Assembly: GCA_016187025.1 (NCBI GenBank)
Contig: JACPKM010000001.1
Span: 1 to 43,187 of the forward strand
Length of the DNA stretch: 43,187 bases
DNA from: Candidatus Daviesbacteria bacterium
GTDB taxonomy: Bacteria > Patescibacteriota > Microgenomatia > Daviesbacterales > UBA10151
Direction: 5' to 3'
Shown in pieces: positions 36,228 through 43,187 of the stretch. The notes under the pieces were generated by a model, which did not search any database, was not told the DNA's origin, and saw nothing but the letters and a program-made list of their open reading frames with translations. Made by a program: the position numbers and the translations under genes. The number at the start of each line of letters is the position of its first letter. The first letter of the stretch is position 1.

Positions 36228-37313
36228 ATCGTGATGCATAACGTCTTTTGAACAGGCAGACCACATAGGTAACACTTGGAAGAAATTTTCTTGAGCATAC
36301 TCCAGGGGTGTCAGGTAATCAAGAGCCTCGTGTGGTCTGTATGAGTTGTATTTAACAAGCCAGACGGTTAGATCTTCATTAGCCTTTTGTATATCATCCA
36401 ACCCTACCTCAGAATATTTCAACCATTCATGCTAAACAGTACTGTTAAATCTTTCCAGGGCAGGGTTGTCCTTTGGTGTATATGGTCTTGAGTATACCTG
36501 GAGTATATTTAGAGTCTCACAGGCCCTCTCAAAACTCCCTTTAAACTCAGAGCCATTATCCTGATGCATTAAGTTAACCCTGCCTTCAGCCAGGTACATT
36601 AACCTTTTTAAAAAGTCTTCTGCAAAGCCGGAAGAGTTAGTGGTGTAAACCCTGGCAAAAGCTATTTTGCTTAAATGCTCAATAGCTGTGAATATGACTC
36701 TCCTTTGTCCGTACCACCAGATAATAATGGCATCAATGTGCCAAAGGAATCCAAATTGGTTAATCTGTGAAACTGTCTCTTTGATTTCATGAATTCTCAA
36801 TGTAGGCTTGGATTGAGCTTTCTTTTCAACTAAATATTCATGCTCCTTTAAATCAGGATACAGTTTGTGCGTCCTGATGACCCTTTCGATCTTCCAGGTT
36901 GAGATGTTCTCTCCGTACTCCCTAAAGTAGATCCTTTTGAGTTTTCTTTTGCCCAGCTCCATATTCTTTTTCCTCAACTCTAAAATCCTTGCCTCCTCTT
37001 TAAAAGTAACCATCCATCCCCTTAACTTAATTGGTCTTTTAGACTGCTCTTCCAGGAACCTTAAATTAGTTTCATTAAACCTGTCTAACCATTTATGTAG
37101 AGTTTTTCTGGATATTCCAAAATGTGATGCTGTATGTGAAGCATTTTCCCGGCTAACTGTATGGTAGAAGATTATCCATTCAAGCCTGAGTTGGGCAGCA
37201 AGGGTTAACTGATCTTTCCCCAACCTCCTTAAAAGAATCCATTTCTCCGGAATGATGACCTTTTTCTGTACCTTAAAATATGCAAGACTAACTGATTTTG
37301 CAAATCTGTCCAT
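36207..37313 (-). pseudogene. IS481/IS3-like transposase interrupted by an amber codon
   Basis: It starts at ATG 37313 with a GGAGGTGA ribosome site. The protein has an N-terminal helix-turn-helix (SHFGISRKTLHKWLDRF) and an rve integrase core: Asp in FLWHIDAI, Asp in LMHQDNGSEF and Glu in NPALERFN. Right after the catalytic Glu (residue 293) there is a TAG where related proteins have Gln. The same frame then continues HEWLKYSEVG through the normal C-terminal stretch YRPHEALDYLTPLEY. A single substitution (CAG to TAG) explains it. The last codons run into the right terminal repeat of the neighbouring insertion sequence, so its natural end may have been cut by that insertion. Confidence 0.75.
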
Positions 37314-37396
37314 CGGTTTTAAATCACCTCCTCAAGCTAATTATTCTAGCTCAGAAGTGTTACCGATGTATCTCAGCCTACTCACCTCGCTGGGAT

Positions 37397-37978
37397 CTAT
37401 TTCCCTAAAAAGGGATTAGCACCGTTAAATACTATCTCAGGAGTATGATTATTAATTACATCTTCAGAAACACCGTACTTGAGGTTATATAATTTATCAA
37501 CTGCGCCAAATAAGGCTTTGCTAAAATTAAAGCCCAATGTCTCAGATACCTTTTTGACTTCTTCTTCAGACTTCCCTTCTATCTCAATGAAAGGTTCTAA
37601 AAACGGCCATTCGTCAATAGTAATGTCAACTCCATCCAAATTCCATAGCTCCCTCTTTGTCTCTTGATAGGCTTTTTTCTGGCAACCTATGGACTCGAGA
37701 AGCAAAGCTGCTTGGATAAAACTACTAATCTCAAGATAAATCTCTTTTTGGTTTTCAATTTTATCCCCATCCACCACTTTTAAACTCATTGTAACCTTAT
37801 CTCCCTCATCTCTAACCCTTAACCATCCACCTTTTATCTCGTGGTTTTTGGGCAAATTAAAAACTACCCGCCTTTGCAAAAATTCTTTTTTGATTAGCTT
37901 TGCTCCTGCCTTTTTAAGGACTTTTCTTATCTTGTTCTTATCGATATTAGGAAATTTTGCTTCTAATTCAGTATCCAT
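37397..37978 (-). CDS. CYTH-domain protein (triphosphate tunnel metalloenzyme)
   Basis: I chose the ATG at 37978, 4 bp after the stop of the upstream gene. The 193 residues form one CYTH domain. It shows the N-terminal ELEAKF (ExExK) metal/phosphate motif, WLRVRDEG, SLKVVDG, LEI, KKAYQETKRELW, VDITIDEWPFLEPFIEIEG and a closing helix. The family includes class IV adenylate cyclases, thiamine-triphosphatases and inorganic tripolyphosphatases; the exact substrate cannot be read from sequence. The conserved acidic and basic tunnel residues look complete. It is the last gene of a tightly packed four-gene run. Confidence 0.85.
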   Translation of the reverse strand: MDTELEAKFPNIDKNKIRKVLKKAGAKLIKKEFLQRRVVFNLPKNHEIKGGWLRVRDEGDKVTMSLKVVDGDKIENQKEIYLEISSFIQAALLLESIGCQKKAYQETKRELWNLDGVDITIDEWPFLEPFIEIEGKSEEEVKKVSETLGFNFSKALFGAVDKLYNLKYGVSEDVINNHTPEIVFNGANPFLGK

Positions 37979-37982
37979 AAAA

Positions 37983-39182
37983 TTATTGATCAATTACTGC
38001 CATCATATAATAACCTTTTACAGTTTTTATTTTGCTAACTTGGATTTTTTTCGTATTTTTAAAACCGATTTCCATGATCGACTTAAATTGATGAAAAGAG
38101 AGAAATAACCCTCCATGATCTTTCAAGAAATTTACATAATAATAATTCCAAGCATTTGCTAATAAGGTTAGTTTTGGATTCTCAATATCCATTATTATGA
38201 TTCTTTTGCCTAGTCTTTTTAATGTGTTAATCATAATTTCCATTTCGTCTGCATTACGCATATGATGCATCACATTTTTACATATTACTACATCGAATCT
38301 AATTTTAAACTTTAATTCAAGCAAGTTATGGTTTGTAAATACAATCCCTTTATCAGTTGATCCTTTTATCAGAAGCTGCATTGAAGACCGGGCAATGTCG
38401 TTAGCAACTACTAACTTAACTTTATCTGCTAATTTTAGAACCAGACGATCGTCACCACAGGCTATATCTAATACTGTAAGAGATTTCGAAGGTTTTAGCT
38501 GTAAAACCTTTTCTAGAATTACATTCTGCAGAACTTTTGAACTGAAATGATAGCTTATTGGTTTTATTACAAATCTATTAAACTTATTTGCCAAACCTAA
38601 ATCAGCATGATGTTCAACCTCTTCTACAGGTGGTTCTATTATTTTACCCGATAGAATTTTCTTACCAAGTTTAAGTATACGAAGATCTTTATTATTCAGA
38701 TTTATTTCAATGTCATGGGAAAAAGCTCCATCTTGAAAGGAATTTGAATCTTGTAGAAGCCTACCCATATAAGCTAACCCCAGATGATTGATCGGTCGAC
38801 GACCTGCAGTTAGATAAGTGTTCCTTACTAAAGATATCGGATATGCTTCAACCAAAGTATTACCCGTTTCCTTAGAAACTATCCGATCTAAGGCTTGATC
38901 AAACCCCTCGCCTTTTTGTACCCAACCTCCAACCAATTCCCACGTCTGATGACCGCTTCTAATAAAATCTCTCTGTATAAAAAACTCTCTACTACTGTTA
39001 TATAAGGCTATAACGATAAAATATCTTCCTTTAAGACAGTAGTTATAAAAAGCTTCTGAAATCTGTTCGCTATTTTCAAGTCTTGGTAAACCATAGAGTA
39101 ATTGATAGGTATTTAAAAAGGACTCTAAACCCTCAGTCCAATCCCTATTTGAGTTAATAATATTATCAATATCAGAGTTCAT
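37983..39182 (-). CDS. Fusion of a degenerate Nudix domain and a class I methyltransferase
   Basis: The protein has 399 residues. An N-terminal Nudix fold spans about 50-190. Its Nudix box reads GWVQKGEGFDQALDRIVSKE followed by TG; the spacing G-x5-E-x7-R is right, but two of the three expected glutamates after R are lost (RIVSKE for REUxEE), so hydrolysis is doubtful. The C-terminal part (about 225-399) is a SAM-dependent methyltransferase with motif I VLDIACGDDRLVLKL, the acidic ANDIA and FDVVICKNVMHHM. The substrate is unknown. The start overlaps the kinase gene end by 11 bp. The combination is unusual; a Nudix sensor controlling a methyltransferase is a possible reading. Confidence 0.75.
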   Translation of the reverse strand: MNSDIDNIINSNRDWTEGLESFLNTYQLLYGLPRLENSEQISEAFYNYCLKGRYFIVIALYNSSREFFIQRDFIRSGHQTWELVGGWVQKGEGFDQALDRIVSKETGNTLVEAYPISLVRNTYLTAGRRPINHLGLAYMGRLLQDSNSFQDGAFSHDIEINLNNKDLRILKLGKKILSGKIIEPPVEEVEHHADLGLANKFNRFVIKPISYHFSSKVLQNVILEKVLQLKPSKSLTVLDIACGDDRLVLKLADKVKLVVANDIARSSMQLLIKGSTDKGIVFTNHNLLELKFKIRFDVVICKNVMHHMRNADEMEIMINTLKRLGKRIIIMDIENPKLTLLANAWNYYYVNFLKDHGGLFLSFHQFKSIMEIGFKNTKKIQVSKIKTVKGYYMMAVIDQ

Positions 39183-39735
39183 GAGTTAAGTTAATTACCT
39201 GTTCAGTAACGGCTTGGGCATCATCAAAAGTGGTATCCACCATCATTAAAGGATGTCTAAGTCGTTTGGCCCATTTTAGATACCCTTCAGAAATTTGGTT
39301 ATTTATTTTCATGTTAAGTATATCTATATCGTTTGCCCCCCTCTCGTGCATTCTTCTAACCCTCTCTTCCTCTGAGCAAGTCAAGACAAATGTTTTCCTG
39401 GGAATTGGAACACTTCTTATTAAAGGGTAGGCGGCAGCTAGTACTATTGGAGACACACCCATTGCTTCGTGAGCAGCTAAAGTAGTTAGCACATACCTAT
39501 CAAAAAATACCGGTTCCCTAGAACTTAATTCCCTTGCTTGATAACCCGCATAAGCTACACCTGTTAAATAGTATAGGAAACGTATATCTGTTCTGGAGTG
39601 TTCAAATCGAGGACGATATTTCTTAAATGCCTCTGGAGGAGTAGCCCAAACTGAATAACCTGCATCCTTCAGGTTTGTAACTACTGTTGTTTTACCGGCT
39701 GCATCCAGACCTTCAATGGCAAATATTCCTGACAT
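39172..39735 (-). CDS. Thymidylate kinase-like P-loop kinase
   Basis: I chose the ATG at 39735 (MSGIFAIEGLDAAGKTT); an ATG at 39795 would overlap the GreA-like gene by 25 bp and add a tail without family features. The 187 residues show the P-loop EGLDAAGKTT, a DRY motif (FFDRYVLTT, about residues 78-86), and a lid region RRMHERGAND. The layout resembles dTMP kinase (usual about 200-210 residues), but the substrate is not assured. It sits between GreA-like and Nudix-methyltransferase genes with overlaps, suggesting one mRNA. Confidence 0.78.
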   Translation of the reverse strand: MSGIFAIEGLDAAGKTTVVTNLKDAGYSVWATPPEAFKKYRPRFEHSRTDIRFLYYLTGVAYAGYQARELSSREPVFFDRYVLTTLAAHEAMGVSPIVLAAAYPLIRSVPIPRKTFVLTCSEEERVRRMHERGANDIDILNMKINNQISEGYLKWAKRLRHPLMMVDTTFDDAQAVTEQVINLTHEL

Positions 39736-39770
39736 TAATTTTACTTTCTGAACAGGTTTTAGTTTTTGGG

Positions 39771-40802
39771 CTATTTCATGGGTATTTTTACCCAACGCCC
39801 ATCAATAAATTTTTCATGAATTAACTCTCGAGTTATCTCAGTTTTTGAATACTCATTAGCAATACCGCCACCCGGTTGAGGTTTCTTTGCTATAACCTTG
39901 GGCATTGTAACTAATGTTACCCGAACCTTTTGTCCCCGATCAGTAAACTCCAGGGTTTGTTCGACTCTAGCTAAACCATTACCCAAATCTCTTCGTGTGG
40001 TATTAGAAGAATAAGGGTCACTCCTCTCTCTAAGACTGCTCGTCAAGCTTTTAAAAATCAGTCCCGGATCCGGTTTTGCTGCATCTTTTTTAGCTTCCCC
40101 TTGACCAGATATTCTTAAAGGTTCGCTTTTGGGGGGAGCACTTACAACTCGGGGACGTTTTAACGACTCCACCACCGGTGATTCTTTGGAAGACTTCTCG
40201 GTAAATGTGATTGTTCTTTGTTGGGGGAAGTCTGCATCCACTATATTGCTTTGATCTCCCGGTTCAGCTGCAGTTTTGGCTTCAGCTATATTGTTATCAA
40301 ACTTACCGGGTTCAATACCAACTACCCGTACTCTCAGTTTCCGTTTATCGATTTGATAGTCAACCATTTCCTCAACTTTTTTACCCAACATACTACTTCC
40401 TAAAGGTGACTCATAAGAAATCCAGTCTGGATTTGTTGCCGAATCATGAGGCCCTAATATAGTTAATTCCTCTTCTAAGTCTTCTCCAGCGAAATGAACA
40501 CGAACGGTATTTCCAATACCCACAGAATCAGTTTCGTGTCGAGGTTCAATAATGTGAACGTTTTCTAATGCGCTCTGTAGGTTATGTACCCGACCCGCGT
40601 GTAGATTGGCTTCTCGAGTCGCCTGCTCAAAGCCGAAGTTATCATGCCAATCCCTGCTATCACCTGCTGTTTCTCCTATTTCCTCACGGTATTTTTGAGT
40701 TAACTCTCGAGCATTCGATAAATCAGACCGAAGGCGTATTTCTGTTGCTCGAGTCATTAAATTTATGGGTCTTTGCGTTCTTTCAACTTGATCCCTGTTC
40801 AT
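39771..40802 (-). CDS. GreA/GreB-type protein with long C-terminal extension
   Basis: The protein has 343 residues. The first 170 resemble GreA/GreB: an N-terminal coiled coil (about 20-85, with NFGFEQATREANLHAGRVHN) and a C-terminal FKBP-like domain (about 92-170, GIGNTVRVHFAGEDLEEELT and SPLGSSMLGKKVEEMV). Gre factors enter the RNA polymerase secondary channel and stimulate cleavage of backtracked RNA; the acidic tip DWHDNFG may do this. The last 170 residues are an added part with a Pro/Lys/Ser-rich linker and a small domain (GLARVEQTLEFTDRGQKVRV). I do not recognise it. It is the first gene of the four-gene run, with its own promoter. Confidence 0.75.
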   Translation of the reverse strand: MNRDQVERTQRPINLMTRATEIRLRSDLSNARELTQKYREEIGETAGDSRDWHDNFGFEQATREANLHAGRVHNLQSALENVHIIEPRHETDSVGIGNTVRVHFAGEDLEEELTILGPHDSATNPDWISYESPLGSSMLGKKVEEMVDYQIDKRKLRVRVVGIEPGKFDNNIAEAKTAAEPGDQSNIVDADFPQQRTITFTEKSSKESPVVESLKRPRVVSAPPKSEPLRISGQGEAKKDAAKPDPGLIFKSLTSSLRERSDPYSSNTTRRDLGNGLARVEQTLEFTDRGQKVRVTLVTMPKVIAKKPQPGGGIANEYSKTEITRELIHEKFIDGRWVKIPMK

Positions 40803-40813
40803 ATAATGAGGCT

Positions 40814-40841
40814 ATTATATGTCATATAAGATTGAAGTCAA
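40814..40841 (-). promoter_or_regulatory. Promoter of the GreA-like gene run
   Basis: TTGACT (40836-40841), a 16-bp spacer and a perfect TATAAT (40814-40819), 11 bp before the ATG. Confidence 0.6.
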
Positions 40842-40861
40842 ATTTAGATCATTATTATACC

Positions 40862-40890
40862 TTGTATTCCTAAATACGGATTGCTATATT
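40862..40890 (+). promoter_or_regulatory. Promoter of prs
   Basis: TTGTAT (40862-40867), a 17-bp spacer and TATATT (40885-40890), 12 bp before the prs ATG, giving a leader of only a few bases. Confidence 0.55.
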
Positions 40891-40902
40891 AGGTGCAGTT
40901 AA

Positions 40903-41862
40903 ATGGCCAATAATAATAACTTTGTCCTGCTTACCGGAACTGCCAATATTCCATTGGCAGAAAGTATTGCCAAAATCCTCAAAACAGAGGTCCATATGCC
41001 TGTATCTAGGTTTGCTGATGGTGAAGCTCATGTACAAATTCCGGTCAATGTCAGGAAGAGAGATGTTTTCATTATTCAACCTACCTGCCCTCCAAATGTA
41101 GATAAAGCCTATATTGAGCTTTTCGCCATGATTAATGCTGCCCGGCTTGCTTCAGCCGGAGAGATTACGGCAGTTGTTCCCTATTTTGGATATTCCAGAC
41201 AAGACAGAAAAGACCGTCCCCGCACACCGGTGATGGCTGGTGTGATGGCTAAAGCTTTGGAGACATTCGGCGCAAACAGAATTGTCACTGTTGATATACA
41301 CACTGAACAGGCAGAGGGTTTTGTCGCCTCTCCCTGGGATAATTTACCTGCCAGTTTTGTGTTTATTCCTCTTTTGCAAAAGCTTAATTTGAAAAATTTG
41401 GTGATCGCCTCGCCTGACAAAGGCGGTGTACCCCGAGCTAACTTTTACGCCAAAAAACTACGAGCTGAAGGTTTGGCAATTGTATATAAAGAACGGGATG
41501 TTTTTACTAAAAATACCTCCCAGGCTTTAACCATGATTGGAGATGTTAATGGTAAGACTGTTTTGCTGGTAGATGACATGATTGATACTGCCGGAACTAT
41601 TTGCCATGCCGCGGATTTAATCAAGCAAAGAGGGGCTAAATCCGTTATGGCAGTTGCCACCCATGGATTATTTTCTGCAGATGCATTGGAAAAAGTGCAA
41701 AAAAGCGTTCTTCAAACTGTTTATATTGCAGATACTGTCCCCTTAAAAAAAGAGGCGGAAAAGATGGCTAAAATAAAAATGGTTAAAACTGCCAAGATGT
41801 TAGCCGGAGCAATAGAATGTATTAGAACCGGTGAATCCATTAGCCAAAAGTTTTACCTCTAG
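40903..41862 (+). CDS. prs: Ribose-phosphate pyrophosphokinase
   Basis: The protein has 319 residues, the standard length. The N-terminal VSRFADGE(A/V), the ATP-site YFGYSRQDRKDRPRTP (about 86-101), the VDIHTEQAEGF segment and the PRPP-binding loop LLVDDMIDTAGT (about 223-234) are all present. It makes PRPP from ribose-5-phosphate and ATP for nucleotide synthesis. The 3' end overlaps the end of the opposing methyltransferase gene by 23 bp, so the two transcripts are complementary at their tails. Confidence 0.96.
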   Translation: MANNNNFVLLTGTANIPLAESIAKILKTEVHMPVSRFADGEAHVQIPVNVRKRDVFIIQPTCPPNVDKAYIELFAMINAARLASAGEITAVVPYFGYSRQDRKDRPRTPVMAGVMAKALETFGANRIVTVDIHTEQAEGFVASPWDNLPASFVFIPLLQKLNLKNLVIASPDKGGVPRANFYAKKLRAEGLAIVYKERDVFTKNTSQALTMIGDVNGKTVLLVDDMIDTAGTICHAADLIKQRGAKSVMAVATHGLFSADALEKVQKSVLQTVYIADTVPLKKEAEKMAKIKMVKTAKMLAGAIECIRTGESISQKFYL

Positions 41863-42385
41863 TTTTGGATAAAACGTGATATAGCACAATCCCTAAAGAC
41901 ACCATCACATTTAAAGAAATATTTACTCCATACATAGGCAGCTCTACTACGCTATCCACTACTTCCAAAGTTTTTTTTAACACCCCATAAGTTTCATTTC
42001 CCACCACCAAACAGATAGGCAGGCTATAGTCAAACTTATCATATGGAACACTTTTCTTACTCTGCTCTATTGCAACTACCTTTACCCTTTCCGCTTCACG
42101 CTTTAACCTTGAAACTGCCTCAGAAGCAGTTTCACAATATTCCCACTCTACCCATTCTGTAGTGTTAATTGATGATTTTTTTATTCTTGGATTAGGAGGG
42201 CTACTTGTTCCTCCACACAAAAAAACCTTTTTAGCACTCACCGCATCTGCTAACCTGAAAATTGCCCCTACATTATATGTATCTAATACATTCTCTAAGA
42301 TAATGTAGATATCTTGCTTTTTAACTTCCAACTTTTTTTCTTTTGACTCTCCTAATCTTAGTTGCTTAGAGTTTAGTTTAATCAC
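41840..42385 (-). CDS. SpoU/TrmH-family RNA 2'-O-methyltransferase
   Basis: I chose the GTG at 42385, which overlaps the uppS stop as GTGA and has AAGGA 8 bp before it; an ATG at 42460 would overlap uppS by 79 bp. The roughly 181 residues form a SPOUT knot domain: motif 1 ENVLDTYNVGAIFRLADAV, motif 2 LVVGNETYGV, motif 3 LPMYGVNISLNVMVSLGIVL. These bind SAM through the trefoil knot and methylate ribose in tRNA or rRNA; the target is not clear. It is cotranscribed with uppS. Confidence 0.88.
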   Translation of the reverse strand: MIKLNSKQLRLGESKEKKLEVKKQDIYIILENVLDTYNVGAIFRLADAVSAKKVFLCGGTSSPPNPRIKKSSINTTEWVEWEYCETASEAVSRLKREAERVKVVAIEQSKKSVPYDKFDYSLPICLVVGNETYGVLKKTLEVVDSVVELPMYGVNISLNVMVSLGIVLYHVLSKTRGKTFG

Positions 42386-43095
42386 TTTCCAAAATTCCTT
42401 TGCTGGGTTTGGTACCAGCGGATGGCCTTTTTTAAATCCTCTCCGGAAAAATCCGGCCAAAGCTTTTTAGTAAAATACAATTCTGAATAAGCTGTTTGCC
42501 AAAGCAGGAAGTTTGATAACCTGATTCTTCCTCCCGTCCTTATCACCAGTTCCGGATCAGGCTGACCATTTGTATAAAGATGCTTATCTACAATCTCTTC
42601 ATTAATTTTGCCTACATCTATTCCCTTTTTTACCATACCTTTGATTGCCTCTACTAATTCTTTTTTACCTCCATAATTTAGAGCAATATTTAACTTTATG
42701 GCCTCGTTTTTAATGTAGGTTTTTTTCATTTCCTCAACTATCTTTCTAATAGCCCCTGGAAGGCCCTCCAGCTCCCCTAAAACGGTTATAGACACCCCAT
42801 TTTGCATCATCTTTTTTAGCTTAGTATGATATGAGCTCCTTAACAGGTTAAAAAGCCCTAACACTTCCCTCTTGGCCCTCTCGGTAATGTTTTCTGTAGA
42901 TAAAGCATAAACTGTAATTGTTTTAACTCCCATTTTTTCTGCTGCTTCTACAATTTCTTCCAAAGTTTCTGCTCCAGCTTCGTGCCCTTTAATATCAGGA
43001 AGGTCTTTTTGCCTTGCCCAGCGCCTGTTGCCATCCATAATAATGGCTATGTGTTTTGGGATATGATTTTTGTCTAAGAGTGCAGAAGTCATCAA
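42382..43095 (-). CDS. uppS: Isoprenyl transferase (undecaprenyl diphosphate synthase family)
   Basis: The protein has 237 residues. IIMDGNRRWA at about 18-27 carries the catalytic Asp. YALSTEN, NIALNYGGKKE and the C-terminal ELVIRTGGRIRLSNFLLWQ with YSELYFTKKLWPDF complete the family pattern. It condenses isopentenyl units into the lipid carrier used in peptidoglycan and glycan export, which links to the O-antigen ligase genes elsewhere in the window. GGRIRLS replaces the more common GGExRLS, losing an acidic residue. Confidence 0.93.
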   Translation of the reverse strand: MMTSALLDKNHIPKHIAIIMDGNRRWARQKDLPDIKGHEAGAETLEEIVEAAEKMGVKTITVYALSTENITERAKREVLGLFNLLRSSYHTKLKKMMQNGVSITVLGELEGLPGAIRKIVEEMKKTYIKNEAIKLNIALNYGGKKELVEAIKGMVKKGIDVGKINEEIVDKHLYTNGQPDPELVIRTGGRIRLSNFLLWQTAYSELYFTKKLWPDFSGEDLKKAIRWYQTQQRNFGK

Positions 43096-43104
43096 TTGTG
43101 GATA

Positions 43105-43187
43105 TTAACCTAGTTCCACTATTTCTTCCAGTGGGTAAATCCAAATTTGTGCTGTTCGCTGCCTTATAGGATTTTTTCCGCTTCCGT
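43105..43187 (-). CDS. C-terminal end of an unidentified gene
   Basis: The last 26 codons of a frame entering from the window edge read GSGKNPIRQRTAQIWIYPLE and then EIVELG before TAA, 9 bp upstream of uppS. The composition is protein-like, but the family cannot be told. Confidence 0.4.
   Translation of the reverse strand, partial: GSGKNPIRQRTAQIWIYPLEEIVELG

Noticed and set aside
36429-36431. Stop-codon reassignment as an explanation for the internal TAG in the transposase
   Set aside because: Other genes, for example that at 3848-6184, end with TAG, and TGA also ends genes such as uppS, so the code is standard.

Overview
The window looks like a chromosomal piece of a Patescibacteria/CPR bacterium, most likely Microgenomates. 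This is inferred from the sequence style: AT-rich DNA, rRNA genes carrying self-splicing introns, rRNA genes that are not contiguous, LamG and LPXTG-type surface proteins, very short intergenic regions and several apparently leaderless starts. No database search was possible. The genetic code is standard, since TAA, TAG and TGA all end genes.

Layout. 1-6.2 kb (+): a large LamG surface protein cut by the window edge, a four-helix-bundle gene between AT-rich inverted repeats, a small membrane-anchored protein and an O-antigen-ligase/TPR membrane protein. 6.2-6.4 kb (-): two tRNA-Ala genes. 6.4-15 kb (-): a beta-lactamase-fold protein, a LysM/M23 peptidase, Rho, and a set of exported proteins (two with LPKTG tails, two with Tat-like signals). 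Inside this set is an 850-bp stretch with a probable small RNA, a 49-codon gene and hairpins sharing one loop sequence. 15-19.3 kb (-): a PIN/TRAM protein, a graveyard of gene remnants, RadA and ribosomal protein S1. 19.4-25.2 kb (-): promoter, tRNA-Ala(UGC), 23S, 5S, terminator; the 23S carries three group I introns. 25.2-31.9 kb: gapA behind a vapBC-type toxin-antitoxin pair, a dockerin/DUF1554-like protein, an O-antigen ligase-like protein, pgk and a divergent methyltransferase. 31.9-34.95 kb: tRNA-Ile, an opposing tRNA-Cys and 16S with one group I intron. 34.96-37.3 kb: two damaged insertion sequences just upstream of the 16S promoter. 37.4-40.8 kb (-): a compact GreA-like / P-loop kinase / Nudix-methyltransferase / CYTH gene run. 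40.9-43.2 kb: prs, then trmH-like and uppS on the other strand.

Main points. The order 16S - tRNA-Ile(GAU) - [about 6.9 kb] - tRNA-Ala(UGC) - 23S - 5S on one strand is the classical rrn operon order, opened between the two tRNAs by a block of metabolic and accessory genes. Each half has its own promoter. The four introns sit at E. coli-equivalent positions 16S 1060 and 23S 1931, 2262 and 2500. Their cores fall into two related pairs (L1931/L2262 and L2500/S1060), while the homing endonucleases they carry are of different types. This suggests intron spread between rRNA subunits and exchange of endonuclease genes.
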